Below, one piece after another: positions 21,901 to 31,516 of a DNA stretch of 64,000 nucleotides. The notes under the pieces are model-generated. The model was not told the origin of the DNA and did not search any database. It was given only the letters and a program-made list of their open reading frames with translations. The translations under genes and the position numbers were made by a program. The stretch is taken from NCBI RefSeq assembly GCF_004379255.2, contig NC_056051.1:26591267-26655266 (forward strand). Reading direction: 5' to 3'. The stretch is from Salvia splendens. Lineage: Eukaryota; Streptophyta; Magnoliopsida; Lamiales; Lamiaceae. How positions within the stretch are numbered: position 1 is the first letter of the stretch; each line of letters starts with the position of its first letter.

Positions 21901-21914
21901 CCACCCCCCCGAAA
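21901..21914 (-). promoter_or_regulatory. polypurine tract
   Basis: On the minus strand TTTTCGGGGGGGTGG lies directly against the 3' LTR, where plus-strand DNA synthesis of an LTR retrotransposon is primed. Confidence 0.75.
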
Positions 21915-22216
21915 AGCGAAGTGAATCACTTCGGCATTTCGGATAAGTGTAAGGGGGAGGCTGACATCAGGGGACGTGCTCCGCACGTGTCTGCATTAAA
22001 TGTGACAGCAAATCCGGCCAGAGAATCCAGAAAAAGGGGGATTTGAAACGGTGCGACGAATTTGAAATGCCTTTGCGAATCTGATAAATATTTCCTCTCT
22101 TCATCATTGGAATACTTTTGTGATTATTTCTTCTGTATTCTCTCTCTTTTTCGTAAAATTTTCTTCCGCTTCTTCAAGAATTCCTTCAGGCTTTCGACCA
22201 TCAAAGAGTAAGAATC

Positions 22217-24112
22217 ATGTCTTCTTCTTCTGAATCTGTTTCTGAATCAGGTAGCGGTAGGAAGGGGGGTGAGGGGTCTTCTGGCCGGAAAAGGTCCGGG
22301 GAGAAGACGGTAGAATATTTTCACAGCATTTTGAGTAAGGATACTGTGATATCCTTACACGGAAAATATTTTCTTCCTGGGGGGTTACTGGTGATTCCCG
22401 ACGACATTCATAGAGCTAACTCGCCGCCGGAGGGTTATGCCACCGTTTACGAAGCCTGCTTAGAATGCGGGCTTCGTTTCCCTCTTCCCCCTGCCTTTGT
22501 AGAGCTTCTTGATTTTTTTCAACTTCCTTTAGGTCAGGTGACTCCAAATTCTTGGAGGCACTTATCGGCCTTTGCTGCCGAGCTGCGTAGACTAGAAAAG
22601 GATCTGTCTCTGAGGGCAATCCTTAATTTCTTTCAGTTTAAGAGAAAGGGATCCTGGTTTTACTTGATCCCTTTACAGCCCTTCAGAGCATTCTGTAAAA
22701 CCAAATGGCCGAAGTGGCAAAATCGTTTCTTTTTTTACAATAGGACAGCGGCTCCGGACTTTTCCTGGAGAGGGCCGAAGTCCGTAATTCCTCATCCTCG
22801 GGTAGAACCGTTGGACGAGCTCGAGGGCGAGCTCAATAAGATTCCCATGATTAGGAAACAGTATTCGGAATCTGAGCTCGTCAAGGGTGACTTCGTGTTC
22901 GATTCCTCGTCTTCGGACGAAGAGACTGAGGGTGAGGATTTCTTTTTTATGCTTTACTGCTTTAACGACGAAGACTAACCTTGTTTTCTTGCTTTTTGGC
23001 AGTGAACATGCTAAACAAGCTCGGTCGCAAATCCTCCGAATCTAATGAGCCGGAGAGACAGAAAGCCACCGGCTCGGCGTCTGATGCCGAGAAGAATCCG
23101 AAAAGGCAGAAGACCTCTTCTTCGGATCCAAAAAAGCCGGAGTCGACTTCGGCAAAGGGGAAGGGGAAGATTCAGAAACCCCCAAGAGCGCCGGAGAAAG
23201 ACATTGTCTTGGCGGCCCCTTCGGAACATGTCTGTGAGCCTTTTGCATGGCCAACGGACTTTGTAGAGGTGAATTCTCTTCTTGATTTTCTGGCCTTGCT
23301 TTTTTCCTATATTTTTTGTGGCCCCTCTGTTGACTTTTTCCTTTTTCCATTTTCAGAGGAACAATATGCTCTCCAAGCTCGTCGCCGTTGAACTCTCCAA
23401 AGCGTCCAACGATTATGCTGAGATGCAGAGGAAGTTGAATGCTGCTCGTCACCAGGCCGAACAGGCTCGGGCAGACTTTGAGAAGGCAAGGGCCGCTAGG
23501 ATCTCGGCTCAGGATGAAGCTCAGCGTGCCAAAAACCAGCTCATCATCCAGAGAGAGCAATCTAAACAGAGGGAGGCTGCCGCCGTGGTTGCTCAGGGGG
23601 AGGCTCTCCGTGTTTTCACGGAGAAACTCTTTTTGAGCAATCAATTTTCGGCCTTTATCGGTGATCTGCTGAAATTGATGACCGATAACGCTGAGCAGGG
23701 ACCCGAAGTCGTCCTGCCGCTGTATGGCCGAGAGATTTCAGCTCGTCTCCAGAGTCTGCCGCTCCTTGAGGAGCTTGCTTCTTCCTCGGTCCTGCTCTCT
23801 GCTGAAAGAGTCCGTAACTGCCGCGCTGACCGGGACGAGAACATGGAGGCCATCTTTGCCTCCTTGGGACCTGTTTCACCCGCTTCAATCTTTAACGAAG
23901 AGGGTGGGCAGGAAAACGAGGCCGGCAAGGAGACCGAGCAGACGGATCAGCAGGCCGGCGACGGGCATGCCGAGCAGGAGGTGCAGCAGATCGGCGATGG
24001 GGGCACCGAGCAGGCTGGAGGGAGTAGGGAGGCCGAGGCTGAAGCCGAAGTAGACAAGGAGAAGGAGGCTGAAACCCACAGAGGAGCCGGAGACGAAACT
24101 GGCGGAGTATGA
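22217..24112 (+). CDS. extra antisense gene of the Tat element, 'putative gypsy-type transposon' domain
   Basis: Transcribed opposite to gag-pol. Three exons join in frame: 22217-22931, 23003-23268 and 23357-24112, giving 578 residues; donors GTGAGG and GTGAAT and acceptors TTTGGCAG and TTTTCAG are good. The N terminus is Ser-rich. Residues about 50-185 carry the plant 'putative gypsy-type transposon' domain (PF04195 type; IPDDIHRANSPPEGYATVYE, FFQLPLGQVTPNSWRHL, FYLIPLQPFRAFCKTKWPKW). A Lys/Ser/Pro-rich linker, a long coiled coil (from about 330, KLNAARHQAEQARADFEKAR) and a Glu/Gln-rich acidic tail follow. Extra antisense ORFs are known in Tat-lineage elements, but their function is not established. 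An alternative donor at 24107 is in phase with an acceptor at 24337, which would add the coiled coil at 24338-24892. A leader of about 300 bp follows the 3' LTR, so its promoter may lie in the LTR region. Confidence 0.7.
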
Positions 24113-24337
24113 TTTCGTCTCCCTTCTCTTAGTTTAGTTTCTTTCTCTCCTTGTAAAATGGCCTTGAAGCCCTCCTTGTGTAAAAAATTTTTCTTGTGAA
24201 TGAAAAAATTCTTCTTTCTACACTCGTGTCTTCTTTATAGCTTTTCGTAATCTCTTTTACTCCTGTTGTGGTTTACTACCTGCTCGGTAAACTGAAATGC
24301 CGAACTGACATAGCTGCTTTGTATTCTTAACTCTAAG

Positions 24338-25147
24338 GAGCTGGAGGTACTTCACTGGAAGCGGCTATACTCTTCGGCTTTAAACGAAGCTGAGAAAAAA
24401 GCCATAGATGACCAGGTGAAGTATGACGAACTCTTGGCTCGGTTAGTGGAGCTGGAGTCCAACAATAAGGACTTAAAGTCCATAAAGAAAGATCTGGATG
24501 CCGAGCTGAACACTGTCATCGCTGAGAGGACTGCATATGAGGATTTCATCTGCGGGCGCGGGGGAATGACCATATCTGAAGTTCAGAATCAAGTTGATGA
24601 ACTGTGGGAGGAGCTTCATGTACTCCGGAAGAACAATGCGCTGGAGAGCTCGGCTTGCCAACAAGTTGTGAAGTCATTGCGGCGCTTGGCTTCTCGGTAC
24701 GACATCATTCTTTCCCGGCGTCCCTCAATCGAGAGATTCCTTAGGCGTTTCCCGCCAACAGATGCTCACACTCCAACTCAAACCTCTAATCCACTCGCTC
24801 AAGATTCTGCTCCAAACCAACAACGGACTCAGGATGAACCGGAAACGTCAAGACGAGAACGTACTCCAAGTCAGCAACGGACTCCGGAGTAACCGGAAAT
24901 GTCAAGACGAGAACGCCCTGAAGTTCGTAGAGGAGTTGTGATTATGAGTGAGCAAGATCAGCGGATGCTTCGTGAAGAGACTCTTCGCCGCCGAGGTGCT
25001 AGAACTTCCCGGACTCAGGGAAGGGGCGGTAGGTCGATCAGAGCATCTCGTCGACCTACTTATTCTTCAACTGTTCGGAACACCCGAACTCAGCATCATG
25101 AGGATTTTTTGGATAGGTGGCTCAACTTTAGCAACCGTGGACAGTAG
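24338..25147 (+). pseudogene. downstream coiled-coil ORF of the antisense gene, one in-frame stop
   Basis: Open from 24314; the likely exon begins after TCTAAG at 24337. It reads ELEVLHWKRLYSSALNEAEK and continues as a coiled coil (LARLVELESNNKDLKSIKKD), then a Ser/Thr/Gln/Arg-rich tail with repeated SRRER and QQRTP motifs. A TAA at 24890-24892 interrupts it. The same frame continues as an Arg-rich segment to 25147. It may be the last exon of the preceding gene (phases match) or a separate ORF. No known domain was recognised. Confidence 0.45.
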
Positions 25148-25288
25148 AATAGTCCTTTGTAATGGTGTAACGCCTTCTCGTAGAGCAGCGAAATTGTATG
25201 CCGAACAAGACTTAATAAATGAAATTTTTTCATTTCGCTTCTATCACTGCGTATTTACAGTTCAGCGATTTTTTATTTCATTTATTGT

Positions 25289-25535
25289 ACTCGTCCGCGG
25301 TCTTATGAAGAAAACTCTTCTTTGACCGGACTCGTCTTCGGTCTTATGAAGTAAATTCTTCTTTGACCGGACTCGTCCTTGGTCTTATGAGGTAAACTCT
25401 TCTTTGACCGGACTCGTCCTTGGTCTTATGAAGTAAAACTCTTCTTTGACCGGACTCGTCCTCGGTCTTATGAAGAAAACTCTTCTTTGACCGGACTCGT
25501 CCTCAGTCTTATGAAGAAAACTCTTCTTTGACCGG
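25289..25535. repeat. tandem array A: six units of 41-42 bp
   Basis: Units of the type ACTCGTCC(T/G)CGGTCTTATG followed by AAGAAAACTCTTCTTTGACCGG repeat six times with a few substitutions. It lies between the pol stop and the antisense gene. Hypervariable tandem repeats in this region are known from Tat/Ogre elements. Confidence 0.92.
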
Positions 25536-25543
25536 ACTTAGTT

Positions 25544-25729
25544 TGTGTCCTTATTTGGCGAGTTTTATCGCTTGGATTGGACTTTCCCTTTGTGTCCTAA
25601 TTTGGCGAGTTTTATCGCTTGGATTGGACTTTCCTTTTGTGTCCTAATTTGGCGAGTTTTATCGCTTGGATTGGACTTTCCCTGTGTCCTAATTTGGCGA
25701 GTTTTATCGCTTGGATTGGACTTTCCCTG
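25544..25729. repeat. tandem array B: four units of 44-47 bp
   Basis: TGTGTCCTAATTTGGCGAG followed by TTTTATCGCTTGGATTGGAC repeats four times. An apparent open frame across it is only a by-product of the periodicity. Its unit is unrelated to that of array A, so two separate amplification events are present. Confidence 0.92.
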
Positions 25730-26067
25730 GTTGACCGAAGTGGTTTTCGGCTTATTGCAGTCCGTTTCAGACGAACTGCTTGTTTCTTAAGCTGAATTGT
25801 GGTCTTGTATCTCCCTCAGAAGCTTGGACTCACAATTGTCTTTAATACATGATCTAAAAAGGGGATCAGCCTTTAAAGATCAATATACCTCAGTACTATT
25901 TATAAGAGACAAAACGCACATAGAGACTAAACGCACATAAAGACAAATAAAAAAGACGAAAAAGATTTTAAACTTTTATAAAACGACCAGCATAAAGGAC
26001 AAATAGAAACATGAAAGCACATATCCCTAGGACCGAACTAGATACAAGACTGACCGGACCTTGTCTC

Positions 26068-29000
26068 TTACAAATGGAACTTCTTGAGGTTGGAAATATG
26101 CCATGTTCGGGGTACTTGTTCTCCTGACATGTGAGTCAATTTATAAGACCCTTTTCCCAGGACTTCTGACACCCGATACGGACCTTCCCATGTGCGTTCA
26201 AGTTTGCCCAGCTTTTCTGCTCGGCTTACTTCATTGTTTCTCAATACGAGATCTCCCACTTGAAACTGCAGCTTTTTCACCCTTTGGTTATAATACCGGG
26301 TTACTTGCTCCTTGTACTTGGCTGCTTTTATGCAGGCCAGTTCTCTTCTTTCTTCGGCAAGATCTAGTTCGGCTCTCAGTCCGTCATCATTCAGTTCTGT
26401 TGAGAAATTGAGTGTTCGGGGGCTGGGTATGCCGATCTCAACCGGAATTACGGCTTCAGTGCCGTACACTAGACTGTACGGAGTTTCACCGTTGGAGGTT
26501 TTTGGTGTAGTTCGGTAAGACCATAGGACTTGAGGAAGATTTTCTACCCATTGTCCTTTGGCTTGTTCTAACCGAGCTTTTAATCCTTTCACCAAAATAC
26601 GGTTTGTTACTTCCGTTTGTCCGTTTGCTTGTGGGTGAGAGACCGAAGTGAACCGCTGTTGAATATTCAACTCTTGGCACCAATTCTTGAATGTCTTGTC
26701 GGTGAACTGAGTCCCATTATCCGAAATGAGGATATGGGGTATGCCAAATCGGCAAACTATGTTCTTCCAAACAAAATCCAATGCCTTCGAGCTCGTTATC
26801 GTAGCTAATGGTTCAGCCTCCACCCACTTTGTGAAGTAGTCCACGGCAACGATCAAGAATTTCATTTGCCGAGGAGCTTGTGGTAGTGGTCCTACTATGT
26901 CTATGCCCCATTGCATAAAAGGCCAAGGGCTTTGCATAGCACATAGATCGGTCTGCGGCATCCTTGGGATATTTGCATGGATTTGGCACTTCGTACATTT
27001 CTTAACGAGCTGTACTGCTTCTTGTACCAAAGTTGGCCAATAATATCCCCATCTCAGAACTTTTTTAGCTAAAGCTCTAGCTCCGATGTGGCTGCCGCAC
27101 GATCCTTCATGAACTTCTCTAAGGATGTAGTCCGTCTCTTCTGGTCCTACACATCGCAATAACGGTTGAAGGTAGGACTTCCTATATAGGACTCCTTCAT
27201 GAAGTTCATACCGAAGTGCTCGGCATGTGATTTTCCGAGCTTCTCTCTTATCCTCGGGCAGTTGTCCTTGATCTAGATACTTTGATATTGGCGTCATCCA
27301 GTTCGGCGAGCTGGTTACTGAAAGTACCTCAGCATCATCAATGCTTCTGTGCGGTAATTCCTCCACTTTTGAGCTCGGATATGAGGCCAACTTGCTTAAA
27401 GTATCTGCTCGGCCATTTTCCGCTCTGGGAATGCGGATTATCCGAAAATAAGATAAACTTCGGCTAATGCTTTGCGCTTTGTCCAAGTATTTTTTCATCC
27501 TTTCATCTCGGGCTTCACTCGTACCCAACATGTGATTCACTATGACTTGTGAATCACAATGGATTTTGAGAGATTTGATAAATAGACTTTGCGCTAACCG
27601 AAGTCCGGCAAGAAGGGCTTCGTATTCGGCTTCGTTATTAGTGGTTGGGAATAAGAACCGAAGTGAATAAGTTACCTCGTGTCCGTCGGGAGCGATAAGT
27701 AGAATACCAGCTCCACTCCATGTCTTATTCGAAGCTCCATCTACGAATCCAATCCAACAGTCCGGCGGCTCTACTTCGGGTTCCTGGGGCTGTGTTGGTT
27801 CATCATTGGTAGGGCTTTTCTGTTCGGCAATAATAGGGATTGCTTGATCGAACTTTGCCTCTACCAGAAAATCTGCCAAGGCTTGTCCCTTGATGGCTTT
27901 CCGAGGTAGATATTCTATTGAATGTTCTCCCAACTCTATGGCCCACTTGGCAATTCTGCCTGATGCTTCAGGCTTAGTCAAAACTTGCCGAAGTGGGAGA
28001 TCGGTTAAGACGCATACCTTGTGAGCATAGAAATATGGCCGCAGTCTCCTTGCTGCATTTACTAATGCCAGAGCAATTTTTTCCAGAGGTTGATACCTTG
28101 TTTCGGGACCTCTTAATGCTCGGCTTGTAAAGTAGATAGGACGCTGCTTTAGGCCTTCTTCTCGTACAAGTACCGCGCTAATGGTTTGATCTGATGCCGC
28201 TAAATATAAGAATATCACTTCGGCATCTGTTGGAGCAGAGAGAATAGGGAGTTCGGCTAAATAACTTTTGAGTTCGTCAAAAGCCTTTTTCTGTTCGGCT
28301 CCCCACTCAAACTTTGGTGCCTTCTTCAAAACATTGAAGAACGGCAGTTGCTTTTCGGCTGCTTGGGAAAGGAATCTATTCAGTGCGGCTAGACATCCAG
28401 TTAGCCTTTGCACCTCGTGTATGGACTTCGGCATTGCCATGTTCTGAACAACTTGAACCTTTAGGGGATTTGCCTTGAGTCCGTCCTTTGAAACCCAACA
28501 ACCCAGAAACTTTCCCGAATCTACCAAAAAGGTACATTTTTGGGGATTGAGTTTGAGGTTGGCTTTTTTGAGCACGTCGAGAGTTGATTTGAGATTGCCT
28601 TCGTAATCCGAAGTGCTTCTACTTTTAACAACTATGTCGTCAACATAGACTTCAACCTCTTTTCCGATCAGGTGCCGAAATAGCTTGTCTACCATCCTTT
28701 GATATGTGGCTCCGGCATTCTTTAAACCGAATGGCATCTTTTTATAAGCAAAAATGCCGAAGTCAGTAATGAAAGCCGTTTTTGAAGCATCATTCTCATC
28801 CATTAAAACTTGGTGGTATCCTTTATACAAATCAAGAAAACAGAAAATTTCGAAGCCTATCAAAGCTTCTACTTTTTTATCTATGTTCGGAAGGGGGTAG
28901 CAATCTTTAGGACAGTGCTTATTTAGATCGGTAAAATCTATGCACATCCGCCATCCTCCTTCTTTTTTCTTGATCATCACAGGATTGGCCACCCAAGAAG

Positions 29001-29331
29001 GATATTTTACTTCGAATAATACATCCGCTTTCAGTAATTGGCGGACTTCGTCATGGATGACTTGATTTCTTTCTGCCGCAAAGAGTCTTTGCTTCTGTTT
29101 TATAGGCCGGACTGAAGGATCAATATTTAACCGATGTGTAATTACCTCGGAAGACACTCCGGTCATGTCCAACGGAGACCACGCAAAGACATCTTTGTAC
29201 TCTTTGAGGAGCTGGATGGTCTTTTCCCGGAGCAGAGGTGTTCCCGCGAAACCGATCTTGACCGTTCTGGATGGATCATCTTCGTATAACTGAACTGTCA
29301 TCGAGTTCGGCTCCGGTGTGACTTCGGTCAA
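26068..29331 (-). CDS. Tat-element pol: reverse transcriptase, dual RNase H, integrase
   Basis: 1087 codons, uninterrupted. The reverse transcriptase spans about 95-270 with MPFGLKNAGATYQRM and YVDD at 229-232. The usual RNase H is at about 360-490. After a Pro/Glu-rich linker comes a second, plant/archaeal-type RNase H (about 535-650) with its acidic residues in FVDGAS, NNEAEYEAL, HCDSQV and NGRADTLSK. The integrase (about 725-960) has an HHCC finger ending KKCTKCQIH and the D-D-E core (WGIDIVGPLP, ISDNGTQF, NGQTEVTN). No chromodomain is evident. It replicates and inserts the element in cytoplasm and nucleus. The frame is the same as gag-protease upstream, separated only by a UAG at 29365-29367, so it is probably made by read-through. 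All catalytic motifs look intact. Confidence 0.95.
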   Translation of the reverse strand: MTEVTPEPNSMTVQLYEDDPSRTVKIGFAGTPLLREKTIQLLKEYKDVFAWSPLDMTGVSSEVITHRLNIDPSVRPIKQKQRLFAAERNQVIHDEVRQLLKADVLFEVKYPSWVANPVMIKKKEGGWRMCIDFTDLNKHCPKDCYPLPNIDKKVEALIGFEIFCFLDLYKGYHQVLMDENDASKTAFITDFGIFAYKKMPFGLKNAGATYQRMVDKLFRHLIGKEVEVYVDDIVVKSRSTSDYEGNLKSTLDVLKKANLKLNPQKCTFLVDSGKFLGCWVSKDGLKANPLKVQVVQNMAMPKSIHEVQRLTGCLAALNRFLSQAAEKQLPFFNVLKKAPKFEWGAEQKKAFDELKSYLAELPILSAPTDAEVIFLYLAASDQTISAVLVREEGLKQRPIYFTSRALRGPETRYQPLEKIALALVNAARRLRPYFYAHKVCVLTDLPLRQVLTKPEASGRIAKWAIELGEHSIEYLPRKAIKGQALADFLVEAKFDQAIPIIAEQKSPTNDEPTQPQEPEVEPPDCWIGFVDGASNKTWSGAGILLIAPDGHEVTYSLRFLFPTTNNEAEYEALLAGLRLAQSLFIKSLKIHCDSQVIVNHMLGTSEARDERMKKYLDKAQSISRSLSYFRIIRIPRAENGRADTLSKLASYPSSKVEELPHRSIDDAEVLSVTSSPNWMTPISKYLDQGQLPEDKREARKITCRALRYELHEGVLYRKSYLQPLLRCVGPEETDYILREVHEGSCGSHIGARALAKKVLRWGYYWPTLVQEAVQLVKKCTKCQIHANIPRMPQTDLCAMQSPWPFMQWGIDIVGPLPQAPRQMKFLIVAVDYFTKWVEAEPLATITSSKALDFVWKNIVCRFGIPHILISDNGTQFTDKTFKNWCQELNIQQRFTSVSHPQANGQTEVTNRILVKGLKARLEQAKGQWVENLPQVLWSYRTTPKTSNGETPYSLVYGTEAVIPVEIGIPSPRTLNFSTELNDDGLRAELDLAEERRELACIKAAKYKEQVTRYYNQRVKKLQFQVGDLVLRNNEVSRAEKLGKLERTWEGPYRVSEVLGKGSYKLTHMSGEQVPRTWHISNLKKFHL

Positions 29332-29361
29332 TTCGCCTGCCCCTGACTCCGACTGCTGTGA

Positions 29362-29367
29362 TTGCTA
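29362..29367 (-). promoter_or_regulatory. gag-pol boundary stop, UAG in a read-through context
   Basis: In element sense the boundary reads GCA TAG CAA TCA CAG. UAG followed by CAA-UCA fits UAG-CAR-YYA, the leaky context first known from tobamoviruses. Gag-protease and pol share one frame across it with no other stop between them, so translational read-through would give the fusion protein at a low ratio. Confidence 0.6.
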
Positions 29368-31464
29368 TGCTTGATGGTGCCGATCTGATTGCTCGGCACT
29401 TTTAAGCGCAATCTGCAAACATTCTTTTGCTCTCTTTTGATCACCTCGGATGACTGCAATCCCTCCTTTAGTGGGGATCTTGATTGTGAGGTGATAAGTA
29501 GAGCAAATGGTCCGAACTGTGTTGAGCCAGTCTCTTCCCAGGATGATGTTATACGGGGACCGAGCTTTTACCACAAAAAACTCGATCATCGTACTGGAGC
29601 TAGTAGGCGCTCTTCCCACCGTAATCGGAAGGCTGATAGTACCTTCAGGGCGGGTGTCTTCCTGGGCGAAACTTTTCAGAGGAAGTGGGGCCGGGCTGAG
29701 CCGAGCTGGATCCACTTCCAGTTTATCAAAACATTCTTTAAAAAGAATGCTAACCGACGCTCCTGTATCCACAAACACTCTGTGGATCAGTTTGTTTGCC
29801 ACTCCGGCTTGAATGACAATCGCGTCTTGATGAGGAGAAATGGCCGGGACGGGATCTGCATCTGAAAACGTGATTACTTCCTCCTTCTTCAGCCTTTTAT
29901 GCATAGGCTCCTCTCGATTGACGCCTCTGCGTTCTGCTTTTAGAGACGACTTAGTCTTCCCGGCTGGGAGAGCGTCAATAGTCTGGATTACTCCGTCATA
30001 TTGCGGCTCGGCATCGTCTTCGGGATCCTGTTGCCTTTTAGGATCCTGAGGAGCGCAGTTCGCACCTCTCTGTTTCTTATTCTTCTTCGGCAGCTTGCTT
30101 TGGTATTTTTTTAACGTCCCTGCTTTCACAAGAACATCAATACCTGCTGCCAAATTTCGGCACTCCTCGGTATCGTGACCGTGGTCTTGATGGTAGGAGC
30201 AGTACGTATCCTGACTTCGGCGCGTGGCTGATTTCGTCATCCGCTTTGGTTTTTCGAACATATCAGAATGCAGTTCGAAAATTTCCGCTCTCGACTTGTT
30301 CAATGGTACGAACTGAGCGGGCGGTTTCTCAAGATCGAGACGTGGTCCCAATCTGCCTTGTACCGGTGCCCTTTGAATTCTTTCAAAAGGAGTTCGGCGA
30401 GGAAGCCCCTGATCGCTATGATCGGGCTTCTTTTTGTCTCCTCTGGATGAGCTGTCTAAAGACCGTTTTCGACGGTCCGCCTCATCGGCACGAGAAAACT
30501 GGTCCGCAATGTCCCACATCTCTTGAGCTGTTTGCGGACTGCACTCAACGAGCTTTCTGTAGAGAGCTCCGGGCAGAATTCCATTTTGGAATGCCGAAAT
30601 GACAAGTAGATCATTGAGATCATCTACTTGTAGGCATTCCTTGTGGAATCTCGTCATGAAGTCGCTAATTTTTTCATCGCGACCTTGACGTATAGAAAGC
30701 AGCTGAGCCGAAGTGATTCGGGCTTCCGCTTTCTGGAAGAATCTCCTGTGAAAAGCATCCATTAGATCTCTGTAAGATCTAATGCTCCCTTGAGGGAGGC
30801 TGTCAAACCACCTTCTTGCGTTCCCGATAAGCAGCTCGGGAAACAGATTACACATGTGAACCTCATTGAGACCTTGGTTCGCCATATTGTACTGATAGCG
30901 TCCCAGGAAATCATGAGGATCCACTAACCCGTCATAAGTCATTGACGGAGTTCGGTAATTCTGTGGCAATGGAGTTCGGGTGATATCATCCGAAAATGGA
31001 GTCTTCAGCGCTCCATACATGGCGAATCCGACATCTCTTCGGTATGGTGGAGATGGAGTTCTCCTGTGATTTCGGTACCGAGGAGGAGAAGGAACATGTC
31101 GGTGGTGAGGATTCTTTCTCCTGGAAGATACGACACTACTGCGGTAGTGACTTTCATGTCTGGAGGGGGAGGGAGAATCCGCCGTTTGCTTCTCCGGCTT
31201 CTGGCTCTTTTGCAGGAATGTTAAGAACTCATCCTACTTCTCAGCCAAGAACGACTTGACAGCCTCATTCAAAGCGAGCTGCTGGGGAGGCTCGGTGCGA
31301 TGACTTTTGGAGTGGTTTGTTCTTTCACCGTGAGAACTGGAGGCAGATTTCTCCCGAGGCTGTTTTCCGGGTCTACGGGCTGGACTAGCTTCCTCACGTT
31401 CATCACGGACGGAAGTATGGGTATTATGTGATCTGGTATGCATTTTTTGGTGGAAGAGGATCAA
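29365..31464 (-). pseudogene. Tat-element gag-protease, one premature stop near the N terminus
   Basis: One frame runs from an ATG at 31462-31464 with a single TAG at 31234-31236. The uninterrupted part from 31020 has 551 codons. N-terminal residues before the break end in NEAVKSFLAEK. Downstream lie the capsid-like region (PHDFLGRYQYNMANQG, FHRRFFQKAEARITSAQL), a zinc-knuckle-like CSYHQDHGHDTEEC, and an aspartic protease around FVDTGASVSILF. Gag forms the particle and the protease processes the polyprotein. Because sense codons continue on both sides of the TAG in frame and in character, I take it as a point mutation. A shorter Gag could still start at 31020. The ORF ends at the UAG described separately. 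Confidence 0.85.
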
Positions 31465-31499
31465 AAACTCGCTTTTATCACAGTTTTGGTTCTCTGTTT

Positions 31500-31515
31500 C
31501 CCACAGACGGCGCCA
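31500..31515 (-). promoter_or_regulatory. primer binding site
   Basis: On the minus strand TGGCGCCGTCTGTGGG lies one base inside the 5' LTR. It begins TGG, complementary to the CCA end of a tRNA, and is placed where minus-strand DNA synthesis starts. I do not assign the tRNA. Confidence 0.7.
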
Positions 31516-31516
31516 G

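Noticed and set aside
22981..23644. Minus-strand frames overlapping the antisense gene, as a continuation of pol
   Set aside because: No retroelement domain; out of frame with pol; the plus-strand frames join with good splice signals and have a known domain.
25289..25729. Possible CRISPR-like array
   Set aside because: Units are directly abutting tandem repeats without unique spacers, in a plant retrotransposon.
25545..25790. Open frame with repeated LASFIAWIGLSF-type segments
   Set aside because: A by-product of the tandem array period; not a membrane protein gene.
26068..31464. Integrated pararetrovirus (caulimovirid)
   Set aside because: LTRs, PBS, polypurine tract, target duplication and an integrase identify an LTR retrotransposon; no movement protein is present.
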